64,000 nucleotides of DNA from assembly GCA_012103535.1 (NCBI GenBank), contig WLWQ01000003.1, positions 620,001 through 684,000 on the forward strand. Reading direction: 5' to 3'. The stretch is from Pseudomonadales bacterium (GTDB lineage Bacteria; Pseudomonadota; Gammaproteobacteria; Pseudomonadales; Pseudohongiellaceae). Below the pieces are notes generated by a model. The model did not search any database. It was not told the DNA's origin and saw nothing but the letters and a program-made list of their open reading frames with translations. The position numbers were made by a program, and so were the translations under genes. This document shows positions 1 to 9,458 of the stretch, one piece after another; positions within the stretch are counted from its first letter, which is position 1; each line of letters starts with the position of its first letter.

Positions 1-1759
1 CACTTACATCAGGATCGAAATCCGGGTCCTGCCACACAGTGGTCAGTTGTGCATCACCAATGGTATCGCTCCATGTCGCCGTGTCGATATCGACTGTGTT
101 GCCGACCGGGTCCACGTTTCCACGACGATTGATACGACGTCCGTCGGACGCGGCCACATTGTAAATTTCTTCCTGGGGTAAGCCGTCCTCATCAACCCAA
201 CCCTTGATTACCTGGATTCGGTCGAGATTGGCATGATCCGGATCTTTGACTGCACTGATTAGAAAGCTGGGTGCTTCATCGTTTCGACTGTTGGTCAGAT
301 CGCTACCCATAGGCACGCCTTTTTCATAACCGATCTCGGCCAAACGTGATGAGTAGGCATCTTCCATATCGAAGTCGTAGCCAGCAAAAAAGCGCACGCG
401 CATGCGCGGACCAGTGGTGGCATAAGTCTCCTTGCGGCGGAAGGCATCGAAGATCGCTTCCCGGGTGTTTTCTTCAGCCCAGACTGCGGCAAGGCCAGCA
501 GCGCCCATATCAATGCCATAGCTGTGGGGGGGAACTACTATCTTACTAGGATCGAAGGTGTTTTCTGGAATTGAATCCAAGGCCATTTTGCCCCAGAAGT
601 TGTCTTCTTCGTAGGAGGAAGATCCAGTATGAGAATCGGTAGAACCTATAAGGCCGAACTTATAGGGATTGGCACCAACGCGCTCTTCGATTGCCAGGCC
701 CCTTAACAAAGCCGAGCGGGAATAATCGCCGGCGGTCGCGACTCGTTCTGAGTTCTCCACAATAAATGCGCGGTCTGCGTCCGATAACTCGCCCAAGAAT
801 GAATCACCGAACATGGACACTTCTGCTGTGCCGCCCACTTCGATGGCATGGTCATAGATTTCAAAGTCGGCAAACTCGTCGGCCGGTGACAGGCTGGGGT
901 GAGTTTCGGAGTCACCCTTAATTTGGGTTGTTTCTACTATAGTCTCCCAGCGCATGCGAGATTCGGCATAGGCTCGGTCGATTGCAGTGCCATCACTCTT
1001 TGCCAGCGGAAACATCAGACCCTTGCTAATATTCTGGTTGTGGGGAATCGATACGAAATTTTCACCCACTGTCTCCGACGTCATATCCAGCCAATCCCAG
1101 AGGTCTTCTGGTGCACTACTATCGAAGCTGGTAAACGGCAGATATTCCCGAGCTGTATTGCCATCGCCACGTTGAAAGACAATGCGGTGCAAGTTGGCAC
1201 CGTCGGGTGTGGAGGTCCATTCCCAGCCGATGAAGGCGGTGAACTCGCCAGGTTCGTTGTGCCTATCCGCTGCTGCAATAACTTCCTCCCACACGGAGGT
1301 TCGAATATCAACTGAATTAAGATTTGGGTCCGCCTGGCCTGCGTTCACCTGCGAAATCAATTCAGCAAACGCTCTCTGTGGTTCACCGGCATCGGAAAAG
1401 CCTTTCAAGCGCTGTGCAATCTCGAATTGCGCTACACGTGGATCGCCTTCGAATACCATGGGAATTACACCCATGTATTCAGCATGCTCGGCAACCACCA
1501 GGAAATCGAGCGGATTATTGATTTGAATTTTGGCGCGGTGCAATGGGTGTACTGTAGGCAGACCCTTGGCATAACGATAGGCGGAATCGGGTGTAGTGTT
1601 GCGATTGCCCATCAGATAGGCATCGGGTGAGTAAGAGGTATGTAAATGAGTATCGCCAAAAAATACATCGGTATTACGCACCTGAGCGAATGCAGGATGA
1701 ACTCCTAACGCCATCGTTAGAAGCATGCCGGCAATTGAAGCAAAAGTTTTGTTACTCAC
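1..1759 (-). CDS. DUF3604 secreted PHP-like hydrolase, copy 1 (3' end outside window)
   Basis: The open frame starts at GTG 1759 and runs off the left edge, giving 586 codons. An AGGGAGGA ribosome site lies about 7 bases upstream and decides the start. The N-terminus is a signal peptide ending AFA-Q near residue 26. Metal-hydrolase motifs resembling the PHP fold are visible: GDTHLH at residues 35-40, VVAEHAEYMG near 88-97, a GWEW/LHR stretch, IPHN, and GSTDSHTG near 370. The family is annotated DUF3604; its substrate is unknown. It is a diverged paralogue of the gene at 7540-9432, which has TDH where this copy has AEH. A 133-bp gap separates it from the cytochrome gene upstream (stop at 1893), so it may have its own promoter. 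The family call is firm, the catalytic reading is inference. Confidence 0.88.
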   Translation of the reverse strand, partial: MSNKTFASIAGMLLTMALGVHPAFAQVRNTDVFFGDTHLHTSYSPDAYLMGNRNTTPDSAYRYAKGLPTVHPLHRAKIQINNPLDFLVVAEHAEYMGVIPMVFEGDPRVAQFEIAQRLKGFSDAGEPQRAFAELISQVNAGQADPNLNSVDIRTSVWEEVIAAADRHNEPGEFTAFIGWEWTSTPDGANLHRIVFQRGDGNTAREYLPFTSFDSSAPEDLWDWLDMTSETVGENFVSIPHNQNISKGLMFPLAKSDGTAIDRAYAESRMRWETIVETTQIKGDSETHPSLSPADEFADFEIYDHAIEVGGTAEVSMFGDSFLGELSDADRAFIVENSERVATAGDYSRSALLRGLAIEERVGANPYKFGLIGSTDSHTGSSSYEEDNFWGKMALDSIPENTFDPSKIVVPPHSYGIDMGAAGLAAVWAEENTREAIFDAFRRKETYATTGPRMRVRFFAGYDFDMEDAYSSRLAEIGYEKGVPMGSDLTNSRNDEAPSFLISAVKDPDHANLDRIQVIKGWVDEDGLPQEEIYNVAASDGRRINRRGNVDPVGNTVDIDTATWSDTIGDAQLTTVWQDPDFDPDVS

Positions 1760-1892
1760 AGATTGATCCTCCCTAACTACAACAACTCTATTACAGCACC
1801 GATATTATTCCGATAACTGAGTAAATACTCTGAAAAGTAGAACATATAAGATTGTTAGATGATTAGTTTACCACTAGCAGTAAACAATGTAC

Positions 1893-4121
1893 TCATCGCT
1901 GCACATATTTATTGACCAGTGCCTGCACGGTTGGATCGCTAGGCATGATACGAGACAAATTCGAAAGATAGGGCAACAATTCAATCCCTCTTTCTTCTCG
2001 ATCCAAAAACGAGATTAGCAGTAGCAAGGACTCCGGTTGATTCGGCCAATTTTCTTCAGATTGTTTTAACACATCGATGGCGACATCGATTTCACCTTCG
2101 GATTCAAGTGCAACTGCGTAGACATAACTGTAACGGGGGGAGGCATCGGCTGTTTGTGTTGCCAGCCGCAGTTGTTCAAGTGCCTGGGACAAGCTGCCGG
2201 TTCGTACATTGAGCAAGCCCAGCGCATGCTGTGCTGCGCCGCTGTCTGGGGCAATAGTTATAGCTCGCTGTAGCAGTGACTCTGCTTCTGCTTCATTTCC
2301 ATCTTCGCGCCTCAAATCCGCCAGATTTAGTAAGGCAGGAACGAAATTCGGTTCGATCTCCAGCGCACGTTCGTAAGCTCGAATGGTGGCGACTGGATTG
2401 CCGCGACGAATATAGTATGTCGCCAGATTAAGTTGTCCACCAGGCGTATCTTGTATATAGAGAAGACTCTCTTCATGCTCATCGAACAGGGCAAGAATTT
2501 CTGCATGCATTGGTTCCGGTGCAAAAGCAAAGGCATCTGCTAGTTGGTTAGCCACTGCCAGACGAACTGTCTTAACTTCATCATTCATATAATTCTGCAG
2601 TAACTGCAAACGCCCCTGGGGTGGCAGAATTGCCGAAGCTTCCACCGCGGCTCGGCGAACTAAGGGATCGCTGTCCAGCAAATTACGCTGAATACTCTCG
2701 AGGGTAATTCTTGCCGGAAAGTTGGCAGCCTGACTTAAAAGTGTTGCTCGCTGAATAGCGGGAAAACTTGTGTCATTAGCGACAGCGAGTATGTTTGGTA
2801 GGGCCAGTGTGTTTAGTCTTTGCACCTCTTGGTTTGCTTCAGCAAATACTGATTCGGTCTCTTCCCCAAACAATTGAACATAGTTTGCTATGACTTCTGT
2901 TGCGGACCAATCATCATGACAATTGTTACAGGCATTGGGAGCACCGATTCTGTTAGCTAATGCTGGCCGAGGAATAGAAAAACTATGATCGGCGCGCGCG
3001 TCCACCTGCATATACGTACGCTCAGGCATATGACAACTCGTACATTGCGCGCCAGCCGAGGCAAGCGGATGTTGATGATGATCCAGGGATCGATAAGTTT
3101 CTGCCTGATGACAGCTAAGACAAAGAGTGTTAGCTGGCGCTTTTAGTTCGGCGGTGTGGGCGTTGTGGCAATCGGTACAACTAACTCCGGCCTGATACAT
3201 TTTACTCTGCACGAATGAACCAAAGACAAATACTTCATCATTGATTTGTCCGTCAGCAAAATACAATTCTCGATTGAGAAAGCTAAGCTGATACTGCTCG
3301 TGATAGAAACGGTTTGCTTCATAACCTCCGCTGACACCGCGACGAGAATGGCAGACCGCACAAGTATCTAGCTGCATGCTGCTATCGCCAGCGATATTCC
3401 TGGCAATAGGCTCATCACCTGAAAATTGAAACAGGCTTTCCTTAGCAAGGGATTTCTCAAAACCGAGAAACTCGCCAATCAGATTTCCTGTCTGCGCCAT
3501 GGCGACGTGATCGCTCGCTGGGCCATGGCAGCCCTCACAAGAAACATTAATCTCGGACCAGGTAGTGGCATAACTGCCGTCATCTGGAGAATAGTTGCGC
3601 TGCAGATCAGTGGAGTGGCACTCAGCACAGCGACTATTCCAGTTAGAGAAATGGTTAGCCCAGTAAAAAGGATGTTCTGAGTTGATGTTTTCGTCGGGTT
3701 GTAAATGAAACCAGCGCTGTCCACCTTGGTCTGTCGGCCGCGAGTCCCAAGCGATATTCAGTGCCTGTACATGACCATTTTCTAATTCCACCAGGTATTG
3801 TTGCAGAGGGTCGTGACCAAAAGTGTACTTGATTTGGAATCTTTCGAGTTCGCCGTCTTCATTCAATGTATCGACAAGGTAGATACCTTCATCGATATAA
3901 AAGCGTGATTCGATGCCATGAAAAGAAACGCGGATATCGGAGAAATTCCCAAGCACACTTTCGACAGTCGCAGGTAGCATGGATTTTTGGTGATCGGAAA
4001 CTGTCCATTGTTGAAATTCTTCCTGGTGGCAGTCCTGACAAGTGGAATTTCCGACGAACTCAGCTCCTTGGGCGGAACCAATTAGCAAGCACATGACTAG
4101 CAAACAACCTGGAACTCGCAT
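1893..4121 (-). CDS. Octahaem cytochrome c fused to HEAT-like and TPR repeats
   Basis: The 742-residue protein has a signal peptide (MRVPGCLLVMCLLIGSAQG) and eight CxxCH haem motifs: CQDCH, CAECH, CEGCH, CAVCH, CTDCH, CLSCH, CTSCH and CNNCH, all within about residues 28-415. HEAT-like helices follow (about 450-540, with RRAAVEAS and VRLAVANQL), then three or more TPR units (about 560-740). The cytochrome part resembles the cytochrome c554/NrfA-like multihaem group. It should fold in the periplasm and carry electrons, with the TPR region docking a partner. Its ATG lies one base after the stop of the Omp85-like gene, so the two are probably translationally coupled. The partner and redox substrate are not known. 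Confidence 0.9.
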   Translation of the reverse strand: MRVPGCLLVMCLLIGSAQGAEFVGNSTCQDCHQEEFQQWTVSDHQKSMLPATVESVLGNFSDIRVSFHGIESRFYIDEGIYLVDTLNEDGELERFQIKYTFGHDPLQQYLVELENGHVQALNIAWDSRPTDQGGQRWFHLQPDENINSEHPFYWANHFSNWNSRCAECHSTDLQRNYSPDDGSYATTWSEINVSCEGCHGPASDHVAMAQTGNLIGEFLGFEKSLAKESLFQFSGDEPIARNIAGDSSMQLDTCAVCHSRRGVSGGYEANRFYHEQYQLSFLNRELYFADGQINDEVFVFGSFVQSKMYQAGVSCTDCHNAHTAELKAPANTLCLSCHQAETYRSLDHHQHPLASAGAQCTSCHMPERTYMQVDARADHSFSIPRPALANRIGAPNACNNCHDDWSATEVIANYVQLFGEETESVFAEANQEVQRLNTLALPNILAVANDTSFPAIQRATLLSQAANFPARITLESIQRNLLDSDPLVRRAAVEASAILPPQGRLQLLQNYMNDEVKTVRLAVANQLADAFAFAPEPMHAEILALFDEHEESLLYIQDTPGGQLNLATYYIRRGNPVATIRAYERALEIEPNFVPALLNLADLRREDGNEAEAESLLQRAITIAPDSGAAQHALGLLNVRTGSLSQALEQLRLATQTADASPRYSYVYAVALESEGEIDVAIDVLKQSEENWPNQPESLLLLISFLDREERGIELLPYLSNLSRIMPSDPTVQALVNKYVQR

Positions 4122-4122
4122 G

Positions 4123-5250
4123 TCAGAACTTCTCCCCGATTCTTAAGTACACTGCCGTTTCTCCTTCACTATAACCTACGTCTAATCCTAAATGCATAGA
4201 TTGGTCGGAAGAAACTTGCCAGCGAATTCCGGCACCGATGCTATTCACGGATTCGCCATTACCCAAATCATTAAAGGAGTCTGCCACGCGCCCGCTTTCC
4301 ACAGAAGCGATAAATCCCCAGCGCTGACTGAATTTTTCCCGCCACTCAATATGAGCAGAAATGGCCGCATTGTCCTGGTAACGACCACTGGCAAAGCCGC
4401 GCATGTCCAACGCGGGTAACAGAAAGAATGGTGCGTTGCCACGCACCTCACTAGCCCAGGTGCGAAATGCAATCACGCTAGATGAGCGCACGGGAAAATA
4501 TTGGTTGTAAGAAGCGGTGTAACGATCAAAATTAAAACTGCTACCCCAGGATTGATCATCTCGCGCCAGGATTGCCTCAAACCATTTTCCTGAAGTCGGG
4601 TAATAGTTATCGTTGGTGTCATCGTAATTAGCTACCAGTGCAAAATTCACCACATCGATTTTGTTCGCAAGATCAGGCAGTGGACGATTATTCAGCTGTT
4701 GATTGAATTTGACGGAGGAACTCATCCAGGCCGCACGCAAACCGCCAAACCAATTATTAGTCGCAGGAATACGATAGAGTACTTGACCGTAGACAAGGTC
4801 GGTATCAAGGTTGTATTCGATGGGATTTTCAGCCAGCGCCGGAAATTGCCCGGAACCGAAATAGTCGACGTTTAACTCGGCACTAGCAACCGCAAGTTTT
4901 AGTCGCAATCTATCCTGCAACAGGTAATCATCATGAAATGCGCCGAGTACACGGCTGTCACTGTCGGTATACATCGCACCAAGGCCGCTCGTGCTATTGG
5001 GAATATCCTCTTTGCCTGGTTGTTGGGGGTGCAGGTATAAAAGTGCTAGTTGAAGCCCTGTTCCTAATGTTGGATTTGATAACGGAATGGGAACGGTGAT
5101 GAAATTCCCGGTTTGCCTGCCCGGTGTGGCCTTTACGGCATCAATCTGATCGTTAATGGTTTCATCGAAATCGTCAGCAGTAGAATTCACTTGCCAAAAG
5201 AGCATCAATAAGAAACAAGCGTAACCTAATACTTTTTGCCTTACTTCCAT
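4123..5250 (-). CDS. Omp85/D15-like outer-membrane barrel protein
   Basis: The protein has 375 residues from ATG 5250; a TTG at 5265 would add five residues and neither has a good ribosome site. The N-terminus is a signal peptide. The sequence is rich in alternating amphipathic strands, a stretch near residue 220 (YDDTNDNYYPTSG) matches the bacterial surface antigen/D15 pattern, and it ends YLRIGEKF with the terminal phenylalanine typical of barrels inserted by BAM. No clear POTRA repeats precede the barrel, so this is a short Omp85-type or patatin-barrel-like protein, not BamA. It sits 22 bp after the small barrel gene and abuts the octahaem cytochrome, which suggests a joint envelope function. 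Confidence 0.75.
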   Translation of the reverse strand: MEVRQKVLGYACFLLMLFWQVNSTADDFDETINDQIDAVKATPGRQTGNFITVPIPLSNPTLGTGLQLALLYLHPQQPGKEDIPNSTSGLGAMYTDSDSRVLGAFHDDYLLQDRLRLKLAVASAELNVDYFGSGQFPALAENPIEYNLDTDLVYGQVLYRIPATNNWFGGLRAAWMSSSVKFNQQLNNRPLPDLANKIDVVNFALVANYDDTNDNYYPTSGKWFEAILARDDQSWGSSFNFDRYTASYNQYFPVRSSSVIAFRTWASEVRGNAPFFLLPALDMRGFASGRYQDNAAISAHIEWREKFSQRWGFIASVESGRVADSFNDLGNGESVNSIGAGIRWQVSSDQSMHLGLDVGYSEGETAVYLRIGEKF

Positions 5251-5272
5251 CGTTATTGCCGGCAAAACTCGA

Positions 5273-6037
5273 TTAGAACTTATAGATGAATCCGATCAAC
5301 GGCCCATGAGTCACTGTGTCGTAGGCAAAGTAATTAGCACTTCCCGAAGATCCATCTTCGAAGTCTACCCAGGTAGCTCGGTATTGCAGATCAAGAGTCC
5401 AGTTCTCGCTCATGTTGTATTGAAAGCCACCGGAGAGAGTTGAAGTGAAATCTGATTGCAGACCGAGACCGCCAACATCGCCTCGTAATAGAAACTTCCA
5501 GTCTTCAGTTAATTCAGTCGCCCAACGTACTCCGACGAACAAATCTATCCAGTCTTCTTCTACCTCCGCTTCAATCGTGCCAGGTAAAATTGCCGGGTCG
5601 ACAGCGATGTCTAAATCATTGTCCCACCAGCGCACACCAATCAGGTAATCAAGCTGGCTACCGCCAGATTCACGGCGATTAAAAGCCATCGCTTCGAATA
5701 CTCCCTGATGCACGGTAGCATCTACTACGCCACCCCTTGCCGACGAAACATCTGCTCCTAAATCCATAAAACCGTAGTCCAGCGCGAAGCCCCAGCCCTC
5801 GCCCTGGTACGCTTCGAAATGAATCATTGCAGCAGCTTCCAGTGTTTCCAAAATATCATCGAAATCAGTATCAACAGGCACACCAGTCACACGGCCTACT
5901 CCGGCATCGCCATTGATAGAAGAAAGCTGGCCGTAAGCTTCCAATTCGTAAGTCCATTGTTGTGCAAAGGCGCTGGTTGAGAATCCCAGAATCAGGCTAA
6001 GTGTTGTCAAAAACACAAACTTACTAAAACTCTTCAT
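5273..6037 (-). CDS. Small outer-membrane beta-barrel protein
   Basis: The protein has 254 residues and a clear signal peptide ending SAFA-Q near residue 26. The mature part is made of short aromatic-flanked beta strands separated by acidic loops (for example LDYLIGVRWWDND and LDLQYRATWVDFED) and ends in GFIYKF with a terminal phenylalanine. This is the look of an 8- to 10-strand OmpW/OmpX-size barrel, but I do not recognise a specific family. An AAAGGA ribosome site lies about 10 bases before the ATG. It lies 47 bp downstream of the sulfatase and just upstream of the Omp85-like gene in the same run. It may be a channel for the substrate or product of the sulfatase/DUF3604 enzymes; that is inference. 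Confidence 0.7.
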   Translation of the reverse strand: MKSFSKFVFLTTLSLILGFSTSAFAQQWTYELEAYGQLSSINGDAGVGRVTGVPVDTDFDDILETLEAAAMIHFEAYQGEGWGFALDYGFMDLGADVSSARGGVVDATVHQGVFEAMAFNRRESGGSQLDYLIGVRWWDNDLDIAVDPAILPGTIEAEVEEDWIDLFVGVRWATELTEDWKFLLRGDVGGLGLQSDFTSTLSGGFQYNMSENWTLDLQYRATWVDFEDGSSGSANYFAYDTVTHGPLIGFIYKF

Positions 6038-6084
6038 ATTAGAAACATCCTTTAGGCAGCAATAGTTACTCTCAATTGTTTTGA

Positions 6085-7512
6085 TTATCGGTTAACGTCG
6101 GGATTATAGGGGTCAGGTGTCCCTAATGTTATCGGAGGTTCTTGTTGTAGCGATGCCTGGTGCCTAACGATTCGTGTGAAAATTGCCGGTATTACCCACG
6201 CACCATCTCCTTCCATACCGAGATGCTCAACGAGATCGTATTCTTCCTTAGGATCGCGCAATAAATTGTAGAGCCGGGGCATACCGGGCGTTGTCACGGT
6301 CGAACCCATGGTAGCCTGTTCCAGCATATGCAATTTCCAGTTTCCCCATTTGTAGCCCATCAGAGTGAGACCGTTATAAACCGGAAATCCATCTCGGGCG
6401 GACTGATTAGTTGCCCCGGTCAGGAAGTCAAATTGATCAACGCCATCGATGATGCGATCCTCGGGAACTTCGGCGCCAGCCACGCGGGCCAATGTGGGCA
6501 GCAGATCAGTAATGTGGACAATTTCATTGTTGATTTGCCCCGCGTCGATCTGAGCTGGCCAACGCATTATAAATGGAGTTCGCAGCGAACCCTCCAGAGC
6601 CGTGAAGTAGGTCCCGCGCCATGGTCCGGCGGTGCCATTATGGGGAAAAATTTCTTCCGGTCCGTTTTCGCTCATCCAGATTACGATGGTGTTTTCGCGA
6701 ATACCGAGACGGTCGATGGCGCTCAATATCTGACCAACCCGCGCATCTATTTCTGTAAGCACGTCGGCAAGATGCCCATTGCCGGTTATTCCTTCGAATT
6801 CAGGGTGAGGCAATGTGGGTAAATGCACTTGAGTGTAAGGTACGAACGCAAAGAAAGGAGTGTTGGTCTCGGTATTGCGTTCCATGAAATCAATGACTCG
6901 TTCTGTGAGTTCGCTATCGATTTCACGACGCGCGGGAACATCGTAGTCTTTCACCCGGCGCGGTTGTTGTCCGCGCCGACTTTCTAGAATTGCCGGAGGT
7001 TCGACTTCCTCTGGATCAAACTGAAATCCGGTGTAATACAGAGATTCGTCGGTGGTATTGGGAATGCCGTACCATTCATCGAATCCCTGATCCGTAGGAA
7101 AGCGACCTTCGGTGTCACCCAAATGCCACTTGCCATACATTCCAGTAGCATAGCCTTGCTCGGAGAGTAGCTCCGGTAAAGTGATTTCCCACTGAGTCAT
7201 GCCGTATAACATTCCCCACACCACGTGGGTGGTACCTGAGCGAATCGCGTGGCGACCGGTCATTAATGCCGAACGACTGGGTGTGCACTGAGTCTCGACA
7301 TTGAAATTCAGCAGGCGCAATCCTTCGGCAGCAAGGTTATCGAGAGCGGGAGTCTCGGCACCCCGCAAGATTCCGCCACCATAGGCACCAATTTCGCCCC
7401 AGCCCAAATTGTCCATAACCATAAGAACGATGTTAGGTTTATCTGCTTGCGCTATGACAATCTGCGGCAATGCAAAAACAACAAGTAGAGTACAAAAAAG
7501 TTTCTTCATCAC
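6085..7512 (-). CDS. Secreted arylsulfatase (formylglycine-dependent)
   Basis: The 475-residue protein has a signal peptide ending VIA-Q and the type I sulfatase signature CTPSR at residues 76-80, whose cysteine is converted to formylglycine. Other family motifs are GKWHLG, the DQGFDEWYG stretch and HNGTAGPWRGTY. The first metal motif reads MDNLGWGE in place of the usual DDxGxxD, and the later one reads SENGPE in place of SDNG, so two metal-site positions differ from textbook enzymes. Such DN-type sulfatases do occur in marine bacteria, as far as I recall. It hydrolyses sulfate esters, but the substrate cannot be read from sequence. It lies 27 bp downstream of the DUF3604 gene. No sulfatase-maturase gene is present in the window. 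Confidence 0.93.
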   Translation of the reverse strand: MMKKLFCTLLVVFALPQIVIAQADKPNIVLMVMDNLGWGEIGAYGGGILRGAETPALDNLAAEGLRLLNFNVETQCTPSRSALMTGRHAIRSGTTHVVWGMLYGMTQWEITLPELLSEQGYATGMYGKWHLGDTEGRFPTDQGFDEWYGIPNTTDESLYYTGFQFDPEEVEPPAILESRRGQQPRRVKDYDVPARREIDSELTERVIDFMERNTETNTPFFAFVPYTQVHLPTLPHPEFEGITGNGHLADVLTEIDARVGQILSAIDRLGIRENTIVIWMSENGPEEIFPHNGTAGPWRGTYFTALEGSLRTPFIMRWPAQIDAGQINNEIVHITDLLPTLARVAGAEVPEDRIIDGVDQFDFLTGATNQSARDGFPVYNGLTLMGYKWGNWKLHMLEQATMGSTVTTPGMPRLYNLLRDPKEEYDLVEHLGMEGDGAWVIPAIFTRIVRHQASLQQEPPITLGTPDPYNPDVNR

Positions 7513-7539
7513 TTTGCTCTTCTCAAAAAAACCGACCCG

Positions 7540-9432
7540 TTAGGGTGTATACCAGATTGGGGAAGTGTAGGCTCTTTCCTGCGTAATCATGGGAGACTCA
7601 GCGGGTGCTTCAACATCAAAATAGTTTGCTTCATAAGCGGTCCAACGTGGCGTTGGAATCTCGATTACCCGTGCATAATAAAACGCGCGCTGATCAGCAT
7701 CGAAGTCTGGATCTTCCCAGACTGTGATCAACTCCGGCTCGCCAATGGAATTGGTAAAGCTTGCATTCTCCACATCGACAGTGTTGCCTACCGAAGGCAG
7801 TATCCCGTCTCGACCGGGTTCGCGATCACCAGACCAGACTACATCGTAGACCTGTTCTTCGGTTTCGCCGTCATCATTTAACCAACCTTTGACGATCTGG
7901 ATGCGATCCAGGTTGCCGCTCATCGGATCTTTCCGCGCAGCTACCAGAAAAGAGGGAGACCTGCCCCGGGGTGCATCGCTGAGATCGCCACCCATGGGCA
8001 CACCCTTGCGATAGCCAACATCGCCTGGCAGGCGAGTTATGGCATCTTCTTCGGTGAATTCCCAGCCACCGAAGAAGCGGACCTGCAGACGTGTTCCGGT
8101 ACTGGCATAGGTTTCCTTGCGCGCCATGGCATCGAAGATCGACTCGCGCGTGTTTTCTGTTGCCCATACCGCGGCATAACCGGAGGCAGCCTGGTACCAG
8201 CCTGGCCAGACGATGGGAGGAAAATGGCCAACTTCACCGTCCATGCGGCCGGCGTCGGGCTCAGTCTGAGAATGTTTACCAAAGAAATTGTCTTCCTCGG
8301 CAGTCGCCAGACCAGTATGACTATCTGTTGAACCAATCAGTCCGAACTTGTACGGATTGGTGCCAAGATTTACCTCGTGTCGCAGACCGTTCTTAAGCGC
8401 TTCCCGTGCATATTCGTACTGCAACATCTCATCTTCTTTCGCTATAGGTCCAAGGTTGCTTCTATCCCAGGTCTCATAATCGGCGAACTCGTCGGTGGGT
8501 GAGAGGAAGGGATGTGCCTCGCCATCGCCCTTGATCTGGGTAACTTCATAAATCGGTTCCCAGCGTGCGCGCCTTTCCGCGTAATCGGCGGTAATAGGTT
8601 CGCCGGTGAAGGAATTGATATCAGGAAACATGATGCCGTTGGACAGATTGCCATTATGGGCGGCTGCCAGTACCTGACCACCGGTGCTGGCTTCGTAGTT
8701 TTCCATCCAGGTCCACAGGTCTTCCGGATTCTCACTATCTACTGTTGTATAGGGTAAAAACTGCAGGGCTTTGTCTGCGCCATCCCGATAAACGATGTTG
8801 CGATGGAGGTTGTTCGCACCAGGGAAGGAGGTCCATTCGTTACCAATCATGGCGGTAAAAGTGCCCGGGTCGTTAAAATCTTCAGCCGCCTGCACATAGT
8901 CTTCCCAAACGCTACGCGCAAAGGCTTCCTCGGCAAGGATCTCTGGGATCTCAAGATTGGCGATTGCCTGCACAATCTCATAGGCAGCATCTATAGCGGT
9001 TTCACCGCCGAGGTTGATACGGCGATTCCAATCTCTCACCGTTGCATCGGTCATCAGGTTAGGATTGCCACGAATAACTTCGTTCATGGCTCCCATGGCA
9101 TCGGAGTGATCGGTTAGTACCAGAAAATCCAGCGGTGTCCCGAGCTGCACTTTAAAGCCGCCGCTGGCGGTAACTTCATCGCCACGGGCAAATCGATAGG
9201 CGTCGCTTGGGCTCAAGATGACGCCAGCTGCCCGTGCGTCTAAAGACAGGTTGCTGTGAAGATGAACTTCGCCCCACAACAATTCCGTTGGGAAATTGCG
9301 ATCGGCATAGGGAGAATAGCTGCGCTCACCGAGGTTACTACTGATGGTATCCCGATCGATTGGGACATCTTGTGCTAATACAGAGACTGACAAGAATGAA
9401 GCAATTATTGCTCCGAAAATTTTCATCTTCAT
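7540..9432 (-). CDS. DUF3604 secreted PHP-like hydrolase, copy 2
   Basis: The protein has 630 residues from ATG 9432, chosen because it begins a proper signal peptide (MKMKIFGAIIASF...VLA-Q) and follows a GGAG site. A longer in-frame start at 9585 would overlap the upstream HupE-like gene and lacks a signal. Motifs that look like PHP metal ligands are HLHSNLSLDA (residues 57-66), LVLTDHSDAMG (105-115), AAHNGN and GSTDSHTG. The chain ends in TSPIWYTP. DUF3604 is known as a secreted family of unknown reaction; a metal-dependent ester or phosphoester hydrolase is my inference from the motif set. It sits between HupE/UreJ (26 bp upstream) and the arylsulfatase (27 bp downstream). Confidence 0.9.
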   Translation of the reverse strand: MKMKIFGAIIASFLSVSVLAQDVPIDRDTISSNLGERSYSPYADRNFPTELLWGEVHLHSNLSLDARAAGVILSPSDAYRFARGDEVTASGGFKVQLGTPLDFLVLTDHSDAMGAMNEVIRGNPNLMTDATVRDWNRRINLGGETAIDAAYEIVQAIANLEIPEILAEEAFARSVWEDYVQAAEDFNDPGTFTAMIGNEWTSFPGANNLHRNIVYRDGADKALQFLPYTTVDSENPEDLWTWMENYEASTGGQVLAAAHNGNLSNGIMFPDINSFTGEPITADYAERRARWEPIYEVTQIKGDGEAHPFLSPTDEFADYETWDRSNLGPIAKEDEMLQYEYAREALKNGLRHEVNLGTNPYKFGLIGSTDSHTGLATAEEDNFFGKHSQTEPDAGRMDGEVGHFPPIVWPGWYQAASGYAAVWATENTRESIFDAMARKETYASTGTRLQVRFFGGWEFTEEDAITRLPGDVGYRKGVPMGGDLSDAPRGRSPSFLVAARKDPMSGNLDRIQIVKGWLNDDGETEEQVYDVVWSGDREPGRDGILPSVGNTVDVENASFTNSIGEPELITVWEDPDFDADQRAFYYARVIEIPTPRWTAYEANYFDVEAPAESPMITQERAYTSPIWYTP

Positions 9433-9458
9433 AGTGCTACTCCAGATACTACGATTCA

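Noticed and set aside
899..1315. 138-codon open frame on the plus strand
   Set aside because: It lies fully antisense to the DUF3604 gene, whose codons and motifs are clear, and has no ribosome site or recognisable domain.
6328..6822. 164-codon open frame on the plus strand
   Set aside because: It is antisense to the arylsulfatase gene and shows no signal, domain or ribosome site.
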